Assembly: GCA_020724465.1 (NCBI GenBank) | Contig: DYGX01000008.1 | Coordinates: 177,180 to 241,179, forward strand | From: Thermoflexus sp. | Lineage (GTDB): Bacteria > Chloroflexota > Anaerolineae > Aggregatilineales > Aggregatilineaceae | DNA length: 64,000 nucleotides | Reading direction: 5' to 3' | In this document: positions 10,371 through 19,372 of the stretch, in pieces | Layout: each line of letters begins with the position of its first letter | Numbering within the stretch: the first letter of the stretch is position 1 | The notes under the pieces: model-generated | Told to the model about the DNA's origin: nothing | What the model saw: only the letters and a program-made list of their open reading frames with translations | Database searches by the model: none | Made by a program: the position numbers and the translations under genes

Positions 10371-11900
10371 CTACTTCGCGTAATCGACCGCCCGCGTCTC
10401 GCGGATGATGGTGACCTTGATCTGGCCGGGATATTGCATTGTCTCCTCGATGCGCCGGGAAATATCCCGTGCCAGCCGCATCGCGGCCAGGTCGTCGATC
10501 TCCTCTGGCTTGACCATGATGCGCACCTCGCGCCCCGCTTGCAGCGCGTAGCTCTGCTCGACGCCGGGGAACTCTTTGGCGAGGTCTTCCAGCGCCTTGA
10601 CGCGGCGGATGTAGGTATCCAGGCTTTCGCGGCGTGCGCCGGGGCGCGCGCCGGAGATCGCGTCAGCAGCCTCGACGATCAGCGCCTCGACACATTCCTG
10701 CTCGACCTCATGATGGTGCGAGGCGATGCAGTTCACCACGCGGGGCGGCACGCCGTAGCGCCGCGCAAACTCCGCGCCGATCATGGCGTGCGTGCCTTCG
10801 ATCTCGTGATCGAGCGCCTTGCCGATGTCGTGCAGCAGGCCGCCCGCTTTGGCGACGGCGACGTCGGCGCCCAGCTCGGCGGCGATCATGCCCGCGATAT
10901 GCGCCGTCTCGATGGCGTGGGCATGCTGGTTCTGGCCATAGCTGGTGCGGAACTTCAGCCGTCCCAGCAGCTTGATGATCTCGTTGTGCAGGCCCGGCAC
11001 ACCCGCCTCATAAGCGGCCCGCTCGCCTTCCTCGCGGATGACGCGCTCAACCTCTTTCTGCGCGTCGGAAACCAGCTTCTCGATGCGCGCGGGGTGGATG
11101 CGCCCGTCCAGCACCAGCTTTTCCATCGAGCGCTTGGCTACCTCGCGCCGGATCGGGTCGAAGCTGGAGATGGTGACGGCCTCAGGCGTATCGTCCACGA
11201 CGACATCCACGCCGGTCGCCTGCTCAAACGCGCGGATGTTGCGGCCATTGCGGCCAATGATGCGTCCCTTCATCTCGTCGGACGGCAGGGGCACGACGCT
11301 GACGGCCAGCTCGTTGACCTGGTCCGAGGCGATGCGCTGGATGGTGAGCGCGATGATATCACGCGCCCGCGCTTCGGCCTGAAGCCGGGTCTCTTCCTCG
11401 ACCTCGCGGATCTTGCGGGCCATGTCCTGGCGCGTCTCGGCTTCGACCATCGCCAGCAGCTCCTGGCGCGCTTCGTCGCGCGTCATCTCGGCGATGCGCT
11501 CCAGCTCCGCGAGCTGCATTTCGTACTGCTGTTGGATTTCACTTTGGCGTTTGTCTAGCTTGCTCTGGCGTTTGTTGAGGTTCTGCTCGCGCAGTTCCAG
11601 CCGCTCGTACCGCTCATCCAGGTCTTCGCGCCGCTTTTGCAGGCGGTCGCTTTCGCGGTCAAGCTCGATCCGGCGGCGCTTGGCGGCTTCTTCGGCCTCG
11701 TGCTGGATGCGCAGCGCTTCGTCCCGCGCGTCGACGATCGTCTGCCGGGCCTGGTTCTGCGCCTCGCTGATAATCCGCGCCGCTTCTTCCTCAACCTGGC
11801 GCCGCCGGTTCTGCCCCTGCACATTCTGGTAGAGCAGCAATCCGCCCGCGCCCAGCCCAACGCCAATCGCTAGCCCGATGAGGGCGATCACGATGTCCAT
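10371..11900 (-). CDS. rny: ribonuclease Y
   Basis: Membrane-anchored endoribonuclease that initiates mRNA decay in many bacteria without RNase E. The 509 residues show the full domain order: an N-terminal membrane helix (residues 1-25), a long charged coiled coil (about 28-170), a KH domain with GRIIGRNGRNIRAFE (about 210-225) and an HD phosphohydrolase domain with HDIGKALDHE (about residue 346) and the second metal site ASHHHEVE. A GAGGAG ribosome binding site precedes the ATG by 8 nt and overlaps the recX stop, so translation is probably coupled with recX. Confidence 0.97.
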   Translation of the reverse strand: MDIVIALIGLAIGVGLGAGGLLLYQNVQGQNRRRQVEEEAARIISEAQNQARQTIVDARDEALRIQHEAEEAAKRRRIELDRESDRLQKRREDLDERYERLELREQNLNKRQSKLDKRQSEIQQQYEMQLAELERIAEMTRDEARQELLAMVEAETRQDMARKIREVEEETRLQAEARARDIIALTIQRIASDQVNELAVSVVPLPSDEMKGRIIGRNGRNIRAFEQATGVDVVVDDTPEAVTISSFDPIRREVAKRSMEKLVLDGRIHPARIEKLVSDAQKEVERVIREEGERAAYEAGVPGLHNEIIKLLGRLKFRTSYGQNQHAHAIETAHIAGMIAAELGADVAVAKAGGLLHDIGKALDHEIEGTHAMIGAEFARRYGVPPRVVNCIASHHHEVEQECVEALIVEAADAISGARPGARRESLDTYIRRVKALEDLAKEFPGVEQSYALQAGREVRIMVKPEEIDDLAAMRLARDISRRIEETMQYPGQIKVTIIRETRAVDYAK

Positions 11901-11912
11901 AGGGCTTACTCC

Positions 11913-12593
11913 TCATTCGATTTCGGGTTCATCTTCGTCTGTGTCATGAGGTGCAAAAAAGTCCGTCTCGTTTTCTTCCAGATCGGCTACCAGCCGGCCA
12001 ACCACCTCGCGGATGGTTTCATACTCGAACCCCCGGCGCGCCAGAAAATCGCCGAGCCGGGTGCGAAAGGTGCGCCGGTCCAGGCCGCGCAGGCGGCGCG
12101 CTTTGTCTTGCGCCGCAGCATAGGCCGACTCAGCCGGGTCCAATCCCTCGAGCACCTGGGTGATGATCGCATCCGCGATCCCCTTTTGGCGCAGCTCGTA
12201 GCACAGCGCACGGGCACCGCGCGGGCGAAACCGCTCGCGGTTTTCGACCCAATACTGCGCGAACGCCCGGTCATCGACATAGCCCAGGTCTTCCAGGCGG
12301 GCCAGAGCCGCGTCGATCACCCCCGGCGCGATGTCTTTGGACGCCAGGTAGCGGCGGATTTCCTCGACGCTGTACGGGCGCCGCGCCAAAAGCCGCACGG
12401 CGCGATCCACGGCGCGCGAGAGCGCGTCAATCGCGCGCAGCGCCTCGATGGCCTCGTCGGAAAGCACTTGCCCCACCCGCAGATGGGCCGCTTCGGTATC
12501 GGGCAGGCCAAACGCGAACTCCCCATCCAGATAAACACTGATGCGGTCTTCCTGGCGTTTCTGTCGCTCAAGCGCGGTGATGGTTTGCCCCAT
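11913..12593 (-). CDS. recX: RecX regulatory protein
   Basis: RecX binds RecA filaments and limits their activity. The 226-residue protein has the RecX three-helix repeats: RPYSVEEIRRYLASKDI, then ALARLEDLGYVDDRAFAQYWVENRERFRPRGARAL, then a degenerate third repeat; the acidic C-terminus (residues 200-226) is rich in Asp/Glu. The ATG at 12593 has GGGGCAGG upstream; the reading-frame extension beyond it is not family-like. It is downstream of recA on the same strand but separated by a 709-nt gap, and directly upstream of rny. Confidence 0.9.
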   Translation of the reverse strand: MGQTITALERQKRQEDRISVYLDGEFAFGLPDTEAAHLRVGQVLSDEAIEALRAIDALSRAVDRAVRLLARRPYSVEEIRRYLASKDIAPGVIDAALARLEDLGYVDDRAFAQYWVENRERFRPRGARALCYELRQKGIADAIITQVLEGLDPAESAYAAAQDKARRLRGLDRRTFRTRLGDFLARRGFEYETIREVVGRLVADLEENETDFFAPHDTDEDEPEIE

Positions 12594-13302
12594 GCCTGCC
12601 CCACAAAAAGACAGCCGCTGGCACACTCGACCACGGCTGTCTGTCGATCGCGATATGGATGCTGGAACTCGCCAAACGGCCTGCCGCAAACGCGGTGGCG
12701 TTTCGGGTGACAGAGCTATCTTTCTGAGCGGGTGATTTGCTCCAACCTGACAAAACCGCCAGGGGCAGCACGCGGAGAGCAGGCGGCCGGAATTCCGGGC
12801 CGCAACGCCACTCCCAACACGCTATGTCCGACCAGATTTCCGCATAGATTCACCGGTTGAACAGCCTAGATCTCCGCTTCAAGAGCAGAAACAGTTTCGC
12901 AACCCCAATTCATTCCCAGGGATCCGCTCACCACAACCGCTTGATGACAACCGCGCGGCCAGTTGCATGATGACGGCCTTTTCTCCCGGGTCTGTCCGCT
13001 TGGCTCACACCGAAGGTATGACCGAAGGCGTGAGGGTCTCAGGGTAAAGAGCATCCATGCGGTGATGGATGAATAGCTCTTCTTTCGAGCTCCACGCACA
13101 ACCGTGGTCCGTGTTTATGTCGATCATTGGCACTATTATGCACGGGTCTGGTTGATTCTACAAGCGCAAACGGTTGCACACGTGCCCCGCCGCCTTGCGC
13201 GCGCAGCACCTCGACCGGCGATATGGCGCCGGCGAGAGAAGGTCGGCGCTGCCGGCCTGCCCGATCCGTCGTCGAGCGGCAGAGGGCGCACGCCGGGCGG
13301 GG
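12594..13302. other. long recA-recX intergenic region without a gene
   Basis: 709 nt between the recA stop and recX start, both on the minus strand. No reading frame here looks protein-like. It is less GC-biased than its neighbours and contains a stem at 13049-13079 (GAGC plus CATCCAT pairing with ATGGATG and GCTC). It may hold a non-coding RNA, a long leader for recX or decayed sequence; I could not match it to tmRNA, RNase P RNA or SRP RNA hallmarks. Confidence 0.4.
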
Positions 13303-14328
<1,026 letters not shown>

Positions 14329-14479
14329 GCTTATGCATCCTCTTCGTCACCCCTGGTGGGCAAATCACCCCGGTGTCAGACCTTGAGTCTACAACGCCTG
14401 ACCTCACTTTGCCACAGGCAATCTCGGGCCGCTTGCCCGCTGCGGGATGCCACCCGGGCTTTGATGGCGCCACCAAGCA

Positions 14480-14509
14480 GCAGGCGCTCCGCCGGAGCGG
14501 AGCGCCTGC
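14480..14509 (-). terminator. strong hairpin downstream of the secreted PPC-like gene
   Basis: A perfect 13-bp stem (GCAGGCGCTCCGC pairing with GCGGAGCGCCTGC, loop CGGA) sits 29 nt after the stop of the minus-strand gene ending at 14538. It lacks a T-run on either side, so it is a non-canonical terminator or an mRNA 3'-end stabiliser. Confidence 0.5.
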
Positions 14510-14537
14510 CTAGGTCCCGGTCAGGCCGGGCGAAACG

Positions 14538-15284
14538 TCATTCCACGGTGACCGTCGGCAGCGGGCGGCCCAGCCAGACCTCGTCATAGTTGGGGCCGAG
14601 CGTGTGCCTGGGCACCCAGAAATACTGCCCGGAGATCGCGGCCTTGTAGTATTGGCCGGATTCGTCCAGGCCAAAGACCCAGACCGTCTTCCCGGCTTCC
14701 ATGATGATCGTGGTCACCGCGTCGGCGCGGGGCGCGAAGTAGATCGGGGTAGAGGTGACAAACGCGCCAACGACCGCTGTGGGGGGAATCGGGATCATGT
14801 CGGGACCCGGCCCGCCAGCCGCGCTGCCAAGCAGGATGTTGCCGGGTCCGCTGATGGTCGCCGTATAGGTGCCGCCGTCCTGGGTCAAGCTATCATCGAA
14901 GACCACGACGAAGTAGGTGGTGCCGGGCACCAGCCCATACGAAAACTCAATGGGATCGGCGTTGTCGGCTGCCACGCAGGTTGGGAACGCCGCAGCGGGA
15001 TTGAAACTGCCGGCAAATAAGTACATGCTCAGGTTCCCGGTCAGGGTCAGGCTGAAGGTATAGACACCCGCCGTATCGACCGTGAACTGCGTGCTTTCAT
15101 AGGCTACGAGAGTGGCTCCCTGCCCGGCGCAGACAGGCGGGCTGATAAACACAACCGGCATGGTGGGATCGGATCCGTCCAGCGTCCCACTAAAATTAAC
15201 TGTGCCTGCTGACGCCGGAGCCGCAAGCGGCCCAAACAGCACAGCAGCCCCGACCAGTACGACAAGGAAAACACGGCGGAACAT
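14538..15284 (-). CDS. secreted protein with PPC-like domain and SH3-like C-terminal tail
   Basis: 248 residues from an ATG with AGGAGG upstream. A clear signal peptide (MFRRVFLVVLVGAAVLFGP, cleavage after APASA) is followed by a beta-rich domain with the pre-peptidase C-terminal (PPC) pattern, where FTVDTAGVYTFSLTLTG and GTTYFVVVFDDS alternate as in that family. The last 60 residues (KTVWVFGLDESGQYYKAAI, then YFWVPRHTLGPNYDEVWLG) form an SH3-like module that I associate with secreted Chloroflexota proteins. Function unknown; likely exported and perhaps involved in surface or enzyme binding. The upstream frame extension lacks homology. Confidence 0.7.
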   Translation of the reverse strand: MFRRVFLVVLVGAAVLFGPLAAPASAGTVNFSGTLDGSDPTMPVVFISPPVCAGQGATLVAYESTQFTVDTAGVYTFSLTLTGNLSMYLFAGSFNPAAAFPTCVAADNADPIEFSYGLVPGTTYFVVVFDDSLTQDGGTYTATISGPGNILLGSAAGGPGPDMIPIPPTAVVGAFVTSTPIYFAPRADAVTTIIMEAGKTVWVFGLDESGQYYKAAISGQYFWVPRHTLGPNYDEVWLGRPLPTVTVE

Positions 15285-15392
15285 ATCTGGCCCTCCTGGT
15301 CCGTCATTGAAATCAGGCTCAAGCTGAAGACCGTGCAACTTTTTATAGATTGACTTTATAAAATTAAACAACAAAAACCGGCTGACTATCAC

Positions 15393-15441
15393 ACGTGCCG
15401 GCACGTCCGGGCAAATGTGTACAAGTTTTTTACATTTGCCC
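15393..15441. promoter_or_regulatory. paired palindromes upstream of the secreted-protein gene and tRNA-Gln
   Basis: A perfect 14-nt palindrome ACGTGCCGGCACGT (15393-15406) is followed directly by a perfect 10-bp inverted repeat GGGCAAATGT/ACATTTGCCC (15409-15441, 13-nt spacer). Both lie between the divergent secreted-protein gene and the tRNA-Gln promoter. They look like operator sites or a terminator-like hairpin; which is not decidable here. Confidence 0.5.
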
Positions 15442-15459
15442 GCCGCAGTCCGCCGCGCC

Positions 15460-15489
15460 TTGATAGCAGCCGCGTGCGTGTGGTATAAT
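15460..15489 (+). promoter_or_regulatory. sigma-70-type promoter of tRNA-Gln
   Basis: TTGATA (15460-15465) and TATAAT (15484-15489) with an 18-nt spacer and a TGG extended -10, ending 13 nt before the tRNA. Close to consensus, as expected for a stable RNA gene. Confidence 0.75.
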
Positions 15490-15502
15490 GCGCCGCCAGA
15501 AT

Positions 15503-15576
15503 TGGGGAGTCGCCAAGTGGCCTAAGGCAGCGGCCTTTGGAGCCGCCATTCGCAGGTTCGAATCCTGCCTCCCCAG
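15503..15576 (+). tRNA. tRNA-Gln (anticodon UUG)
   Basis: Cloverleaf is complete: acceptor TGGGGAG/CTCCCCA, anticodon stem GCGGC/GCCGC with loop CTTTGGA giving anticodon TTG, T-arm GCAGG TTCGAAT CCTGC, discriminator G. The 3' CCA is not encoded (GCCTG follows). Confidence 0.95.
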
Positions 15577-15658
15577 CCTGCCCGGACGTGACCGCGCATC
15601 TGCCGGTCACGCCGCGTTTCCGGGCGCGGGAGCAGGTCCGCACAGGGCAAGAAAAACC

Positions 15659-15687
15659 TTGTCAAACGGATCGCCGCGTGGTATCAT
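15659..15687 (+). promoter_or_regulatory. sigma-70-type promoter of tRNA-Arg(ACG)
   Basis: TTGTCA (15659-15664) and TATCAT (15682-15687) separated by 17 nt, ending 16 nt before the tRNA. So tRNA-Arg has its own promoter although it lies only 127 nt after tRNA-Gln. Confidence 0.65.
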
Positions 15688-15703
15688 ACCGGCACATTGA
15701 ACT

Positions 15704-15780
15704 GTGGCTATAGCTCAGCGGATTAGAGCGCTTGTCTACGGAACAAGAGGTCGCAGGTTCGAATCCTGCTAGCCACGCCA
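15704..15780 (+). tRNA. tRNA-Arg (anticodon ACG)
   Basis: Acceptor GTGGCTA/TAGCCAC, anticodon stem CTTGT/ACAAG with loop CTACGGA giving ACG (the adenosine would be edited to inosine), T-arm GCAGG TTCGAAT CCTGC. The 3' CCA is encoded (15778-15780), unlike the other two tRNAs in the window. Confidence 0.95.
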
Positions 15781-15784
15781 GCAC

Positions 15785-15817
15785 AAAAAACGCCGGTCTT
15801 CAACAGCCGGCGTTTTT
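15785..15817. terminator. bidirectional terminator after tRNA-Arg
   Basis: AACGCCGG and CCGGCGTT form a GC-rich stem flanked by an A-run on the left and TTTTT on the right, so it can serve the tRNA on the plus strand and the convergent membrane protein gene on the minus strand. Confidence 0.85.
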
Positions 15818-15844
15818 GCTTTATTTTCGGCGCACGCCGTGCGG

Positions 15845-17011
15845 CTACGAGACCGGAGGTTCCCCGGCGACCGGCAGCGGGATGAAGCCCTCGACCACGG
15901 CGCGGCGCGCATCCGCCAGCAGCCCGTCGAGCGCGGCGCCTTCCAACAAGTTCACCTCGGCCTGCCGCACCTGAAGATTGGCCGCCTGGACCGATCCATC
16001 GGGGCGGCGCAGCGCCACCAGCAATCCACTGCGCGGGTCCCCATCCGGATCGCGAAACTGATAGGCGACCTGAAACCCCTGCGCCTGACCCTGCTGGAGC
16101 GGATCGGTTCCGATCACCTCGGCGGACGGAACCAGCTCCGCCAGCCACGCCTCGACGTCGCCCGCTCCGTCCAGAGTCCGCTCCGGCTCCGCCCACACCC
16201 GCACCAGGGCGGAATCCGGATCGCTGGTCGGGGAGAACGTCGCGGGGCGGCCCACGTCGCCCGCGACACGCTGCCAGCCTTCCGGCGCCTTGAACACGAA
16301 GCCGTATTCGGGGTCGGCGTACGCGGGCCAGCGGCGCGGCAGCGCCTGAAGCTGCGGATAGCCGAAGAAGGCCGGGCGCACGTAGCCCTCCAGCGTATCG
16401 AGCAGGCCGGGGTTGTTGGCCGGCACCACCAGCCGCGTGACGTACAGCCAGCCGTCGTCGCCCAGCCGCGTGATATCGCGCCCAAGATACTCGTTGCCGC
16501 CCGACACCAGCTCAAAGCTGGTCACGACGGCGTTATCCTCGACGACGCGGCCCGTCTCCGTCCAGCGGTCGTAATCGATCCAGGCGTCGGCAAAGTGCGC
16601 GTCGGTCAGGTAGGTGCTGCTCAACGACTCGCCCGATTCGATCTCCACGCCGCGCCGGATATAGTTATGGATGACGGCCAACCGCTGCCCGCTCTGGATC
16701 ACCACGCTGACGAACGAGTCGTCCTGGCTGGCGGGGTCTTCATAGCTGACCCAGTCGCTGCCGGCGGGCATGAACGTCTGAAAATAGCCGCTGCTGTGGA
16801 CATACGGCGGCTCGCCGCCCAGGGCCGGGTTCGGGTCGGGGGGCGGCAGTTCGGTCCGGCCCGGTGTCCAGGTCGGAATAACTTCGGGGTCGCTGGTCGC
16901 GCCCAGGCCGGGGTTGATCAGGCTGACCACAAAGGTGAAGATGATGATCACGCCGATCAGCGTCCCGATCCCGGTTGCGATCTGGCGATTGCGCTTGCGA
17001 GAGAGCGACAT
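15845..17011 (-). CDS. membrane-anchored extracytoplasmic protein of unknown function
   Basis: 388 residues from an ATG with GGAG 8 nt upstream. A basic N-terminus (SLSRKRNRQ) precedes one membrane helix (IGTLIGVIIIFTFVVSLI), a Pro-rich linker (IPTWTPGRTELPPPDPNP) and a large beta-rich outer domain with two similar halves: each contains a hydrophobic segment after a Tyr/Phe-rich patch (YVHSSGYFQTFMPAGSDWVSYED and YADPEYGFVFKAPEGWQRV). These halves resemble the PsbP/Mog1-like lipoprotein fold used by many uncharacterised surface proteins. Function unknown. An upstream start at 17059 is possible but lacks a ribosome binding site. Confidence 0.65.
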   Translation of the reverse strand: MSLSRKRNRQIATGIGTLIGVIIIFTFVVSLINPGLGATSDPEVIPTWTPGRTELPPPDPNPALGGEPPYVHSSGYFQTFMPAGSDWVSYEDPASQDDSFVSVVIQSGQRLAVIHNYIRRGVEIESGESLSSTYLTDAHFADAWIDYDRWTETGRVVEDNAVVTSFELVSGGNEYLGRDITRLGDDGWLYVTRLVVPANNPGLLDTLEGYVRPAFFGYPQLQALPRRWPAYADPEYGFVFKAPEGWQRVAGDVGRPATFSPTSDPDSALVRVWAEPERTLDGAGDVEAWLAELVPSAEVIGTDPLQQGQAQGFQVAYQFRDPDGDPRSGLLVALRRPDGSVQAANLQVRQAEVNLLEGAALDGLLADARRAVVEGFIPLPVAGEPPVS

Positions 17012-17134
17012 ACACAGAACTCCACCAACAGGTTGATACGATCCGGTATCATGAACCAACGGGGCAGACTATAGCGAGAATCGCCCGAAGGGGGTAGCAG
17101 TCTGCCTGGCGATAAACCGCTCAAAGGAGCCGCC

Positions 17135-17467
17135 ATGTTACACGACAGCACGCCCGAACTCGACCCCAGGCCCGGCCCGGCGGAGATCGAGCCGATTAGC
17201 CCGCACGAAGCCGCCCTGATCCTGGAGCAGGCGCTCGCGCCGTATCTGGCGGATGGCTGGCGCGTGCTCGACCGGGGCGCCTACTCCGCCCGCCTGACGC
17301 GCGGCAAGCGCAATCTCGACGTGCGGGTCGATCTGCTCGGCGAGGTCGAGGTGCAGGAAACCGGGCTGACCGCCTTGCAGGACAGCGGGCGTCTGGTGGC
17401 GTGGGTGCTGCTGATCACCTCGCTGCTGCTGGCGCTGGCGATCACTTCGGCACTCGGCATCTGGTAA
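17135..17467 (+). CDS. small C-tail-anchored protein of unknown function
   Basis: 110 residues with a good AAAGGAG ribosome binding site. A cytoplasmic N-terminal part (SPHEAALILEQALAPYLADGWRVLDRGAYSARLTRGK) resembles the short winged-helix-like repeats found in transmembrane stress proteins, and the last 25 residues form one membrane helix (LVAWVLLITSLLLALAITSAL). No family assignment. It is flanked by genes on the other strand and stands alone. Confidence 0.6.
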   Translation: MLHDSTPELDPRPGPAEIEPISPHEAALILEQALAPYLADGWRVLDRGAYSARLTRGKRNLDVRVDLLGEVEVQETGLTALQDSGRLVAWVLLITSLLLALAITSALGIW

Positions 17468-17482
17468 GCGCCACCACCCCAC

Positions 17483-18289
17483 TCAGGCGGAGCGAATGCA
17501 GCGTCGAAGCTGCTCGGTCAGCGCCACAAACGCTGGCTCGTGCAGCAGCGCCAGGCTGCGCGGGCGCGGCAGCGGGATGGCGAAGTCCCCGATGATCTGG
17601 CCGGGGCGCGGACTCATCACCAGCACGCGGTCTGCCAGCAGCACGGCTTCGGGGATGCTATGCGTCACCATGAACACCGTCTTGCGGTGGCGCGCCCAGA
17701 TGCGCAGCAGTTCGCCGCTCATCTGCTCGCGGGTCAGCGCGTCCAGCGCGCCGAACGGCTCGTCGAGCAACAGCACTTCGGGGTCGTGGATCAGGGCGCG
17801 GCCAATGGCCACCCGCTGCGCCATCCCGCCGGACAGCCCCGCCGGATACGCCCGCGCGAACCCGATCAGCCCGACCAGGTCCAGCATCGCTTCGGTGCGC
17901 TGGCGGATTTCCTCAGGGGGAACATGCGCCAGCTCCAGAGGCAGCGAGATGTTTTCCGCCACCGTGCGCCAGGGCATCAGATTCGCCTGCTGGAACACAA
18001 CCCCGATCCGGCGCTGCGGCGCCAGGATCGGCTGGCCGTCGAGCAGCACCTGCCCGGCTGTCGGCGGGATCAGCCCGGCCAGAATGCGCAGCAGCGTGCT
18101 CTTGCCGCAGCCGCTTGGCCCTACCAAACACACGAATGACTCGGCCGGGAGCGCCAGCGACACATCGTCGAGCGCGCGCACCAGGCCCGAGCCGTTCTCG
18201 TAGACGTGGCTGATCCCCTGCGCCGCCAGAATCGCCGCTTCCGGCGCGCCGGGGGCAGGAGAGCCGCGCTCGTCCGCGTTGCCGGTCAT
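17483..18289 (-). CDS. ABC importer ATP-binding protein (nitrate/sulfonate/NMT1 family)
   Basis: 268 residues. Walker A GPSGCGKSTLL, Q-loop VVFQQANLMPW, signature LSGGMAQRVAIGRAL and Walker B VLLLDEPFGALD identify an SsuB/TauB/NrtD-type ATPase. FQQANLMPWRTV is typical of this group. Its start overlaps the stop of the binding-protein gene by 4 nt (ATGA), which ties it to the permease and binding protein upstream. The longer open frame to 18685 is not homologous and was not used. Confidence 0.92.
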   Translation of the reverse strand: MTGNADERGSPAPGAPEAAILAAQGISHVYENGSGLVRALDDVSLALPAESFVCLVGPSGCGKSTLLRILAGLIPPTAGQVLLDGQPILAPQRRIGVVFQQANLMPWRTVAENISLPLELAHVPPEEIRQRTEAMLDLVGLIGFARAYPAGLSGGMAQRVAIGRALIHDPEVLLLDEPFGALDALTREQMSGELLRIWARHRKTVFMVTHSIPEAVLLADRVLVMSPRPGQIIGDFAIPLPRPRSLALLHEPAFVALTEQLRRCIRSA

Positions 18290-19317
18290 CCATCCCTCTC
18301 CGGCAGGAAGCGCATATCGAAGCAGGCCGCCAGGTCGTCGAGCGGCGCGGCCAGCAATCCCATCTCGATCAGCAGATCCTGGGTGGTCTGCCATTTGTCG
18401 AGCGTGGTGAGGCCGCCCGTGCTGTCCCACAGCGCGATCGAGTTGTCCAGCACCTGCCGCTGCGTCGCGTACTGCTCTGCGGGCAGATCGGGCACGTACT
18501 TCTCGACCGCGATCTGGAAAGCGGCGTCCGGGTCCGCGATCACATCCGCCACCCCGCGATCGATGGCCCGCACCATGCCGCGCACCAGATCGGGCTGCTC
18601 GCGGATGATCTGCTCGTTGGTCACCAGGCCGTTCGCCACCAGCGGCGCGTAATCCGCGGCGCGCATCACGTCCACCGGGAAGCACTGCTGCTCGATGGTC
18701 AGTGGCTCGTTGGCGACGTAGACCACGGACGCATCGACCGCGCCCTCGCAGACGTTCTCCGGCGCGGTGAAGCCGATCGAGCGCAACTCGGCCAGGTCGT
18801 CTTCGGTCAGGCCGCCCGCCTTGAGCAACGCCCGCAGCCCGGTGTAGCTGGCACCCTGCGGCCCTGGGATCCCGACAACCTTCCCGGCCAGGTCAGACGG
18901 CGCGACGATCCCGCTGCCCTGCGGCGCGACGATCCCGACCGGGTAATGCTCGTACCACTCGTAGACGTACACCACCGGGCGCCCCTGGGCGCGCGCCAGG
19001 ATAACCTGCTCGCCGCTGATCAGACCGAACTTCAGGTCGCCGCTCGCCAGCCGCTCGACGCCGTCGGCTTCGTTGAAGCCGTTCTCGAAGTGAATGTCGA
19101 TCCCTTCGTCGGCAAAGTAACCGCGCTCGGCGGCCACATAAACATGCGCGAACTGCACGCTGGGGATGTAGCTCATGAACAGGGTGACGGGCGTCATGGG
19201 CGCCGGTTCCGGCTCGCGGGCGCGCAGGTACGCGACGACAACCACAATCAGGGCGATGGCTAAAACCAGCGCGGCGGCAAGGGCCACCAGGCGTAGTGGA
19301 GAACGGTTGGCAGTCAC
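18286..19317 (-). CDS. NMT1/THI5-type substrate-binding protein
   Basis: 343 residues with an N-terminal membrane anchor (LVALAAALVLAIALIVVVVAYL), no lipobox Cys, then a type II periplasmic-binding fold with the NMT1/THI5 pattern: FAHVYVAAERGYFADEGIDI, LASGDLKFGLISGEQVILARA and VVGIPGPQGASYTGLRALL. Relatives bind the thiamine pyrimidine, riboflavin, nitrate or alkanesulfonates, so the ligand is open. No TPP or FMN riboswitch was seen upstream. The permease gene is 55 nt upstream and the ATPase overlaps downstream. Confidence 0.85.
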   Translation of the reverse strand: MTANRSPLRLVALAAALVLAIALIVVVVAYLRAREPEPAPMTPVTLFMSYIPSVQFAHVYVAAERGYFADEGIDIHFENGFNEADGVERLASGDLKFGLISGEQVILARAQGRPVVYVYEWYEHYPVGIVAPQGSGIVAPSDLAGKVVGIPGPQGASYTGLRALLKAGGLTEDDLAELRSIGFTAPENVCEGAVDASVVYVANEPLTIEQQCFPVDVMRAADYAPLVANGLVTNEQIIREQPDLVRGMVRAIDRGVADVIADPDAAFQIAVEKYVPDLPAEQYATQRQVLDNSIALWDSTGGLTTLDKWQTTQDLLIEMGLLAAPLDDLAACFDMRFLPERDG

Positions 19318-19372
19318 GAGCGTTTTCTACTCCTTCGCGGTGCGAAATCGGAACGCAGCGGGCGCAGCCTGC

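Noticed and set aside
12594..13302. tmRNA, RNase P RNA or SRP RNA in the recA-recX gap
   Set aside because: The strand-specific signature strings of these RNAs (tRNA-like ends, GAGGAAAGTCC, SRP Alu/S domain loop) are not visible.
14378..14393. Imperfect palindrome AGACCTTGAGTCT upstream of recA as an SOS box
   Set aside because: Only four-base arms around a loose centre and no second copy found near other genes; too weak.
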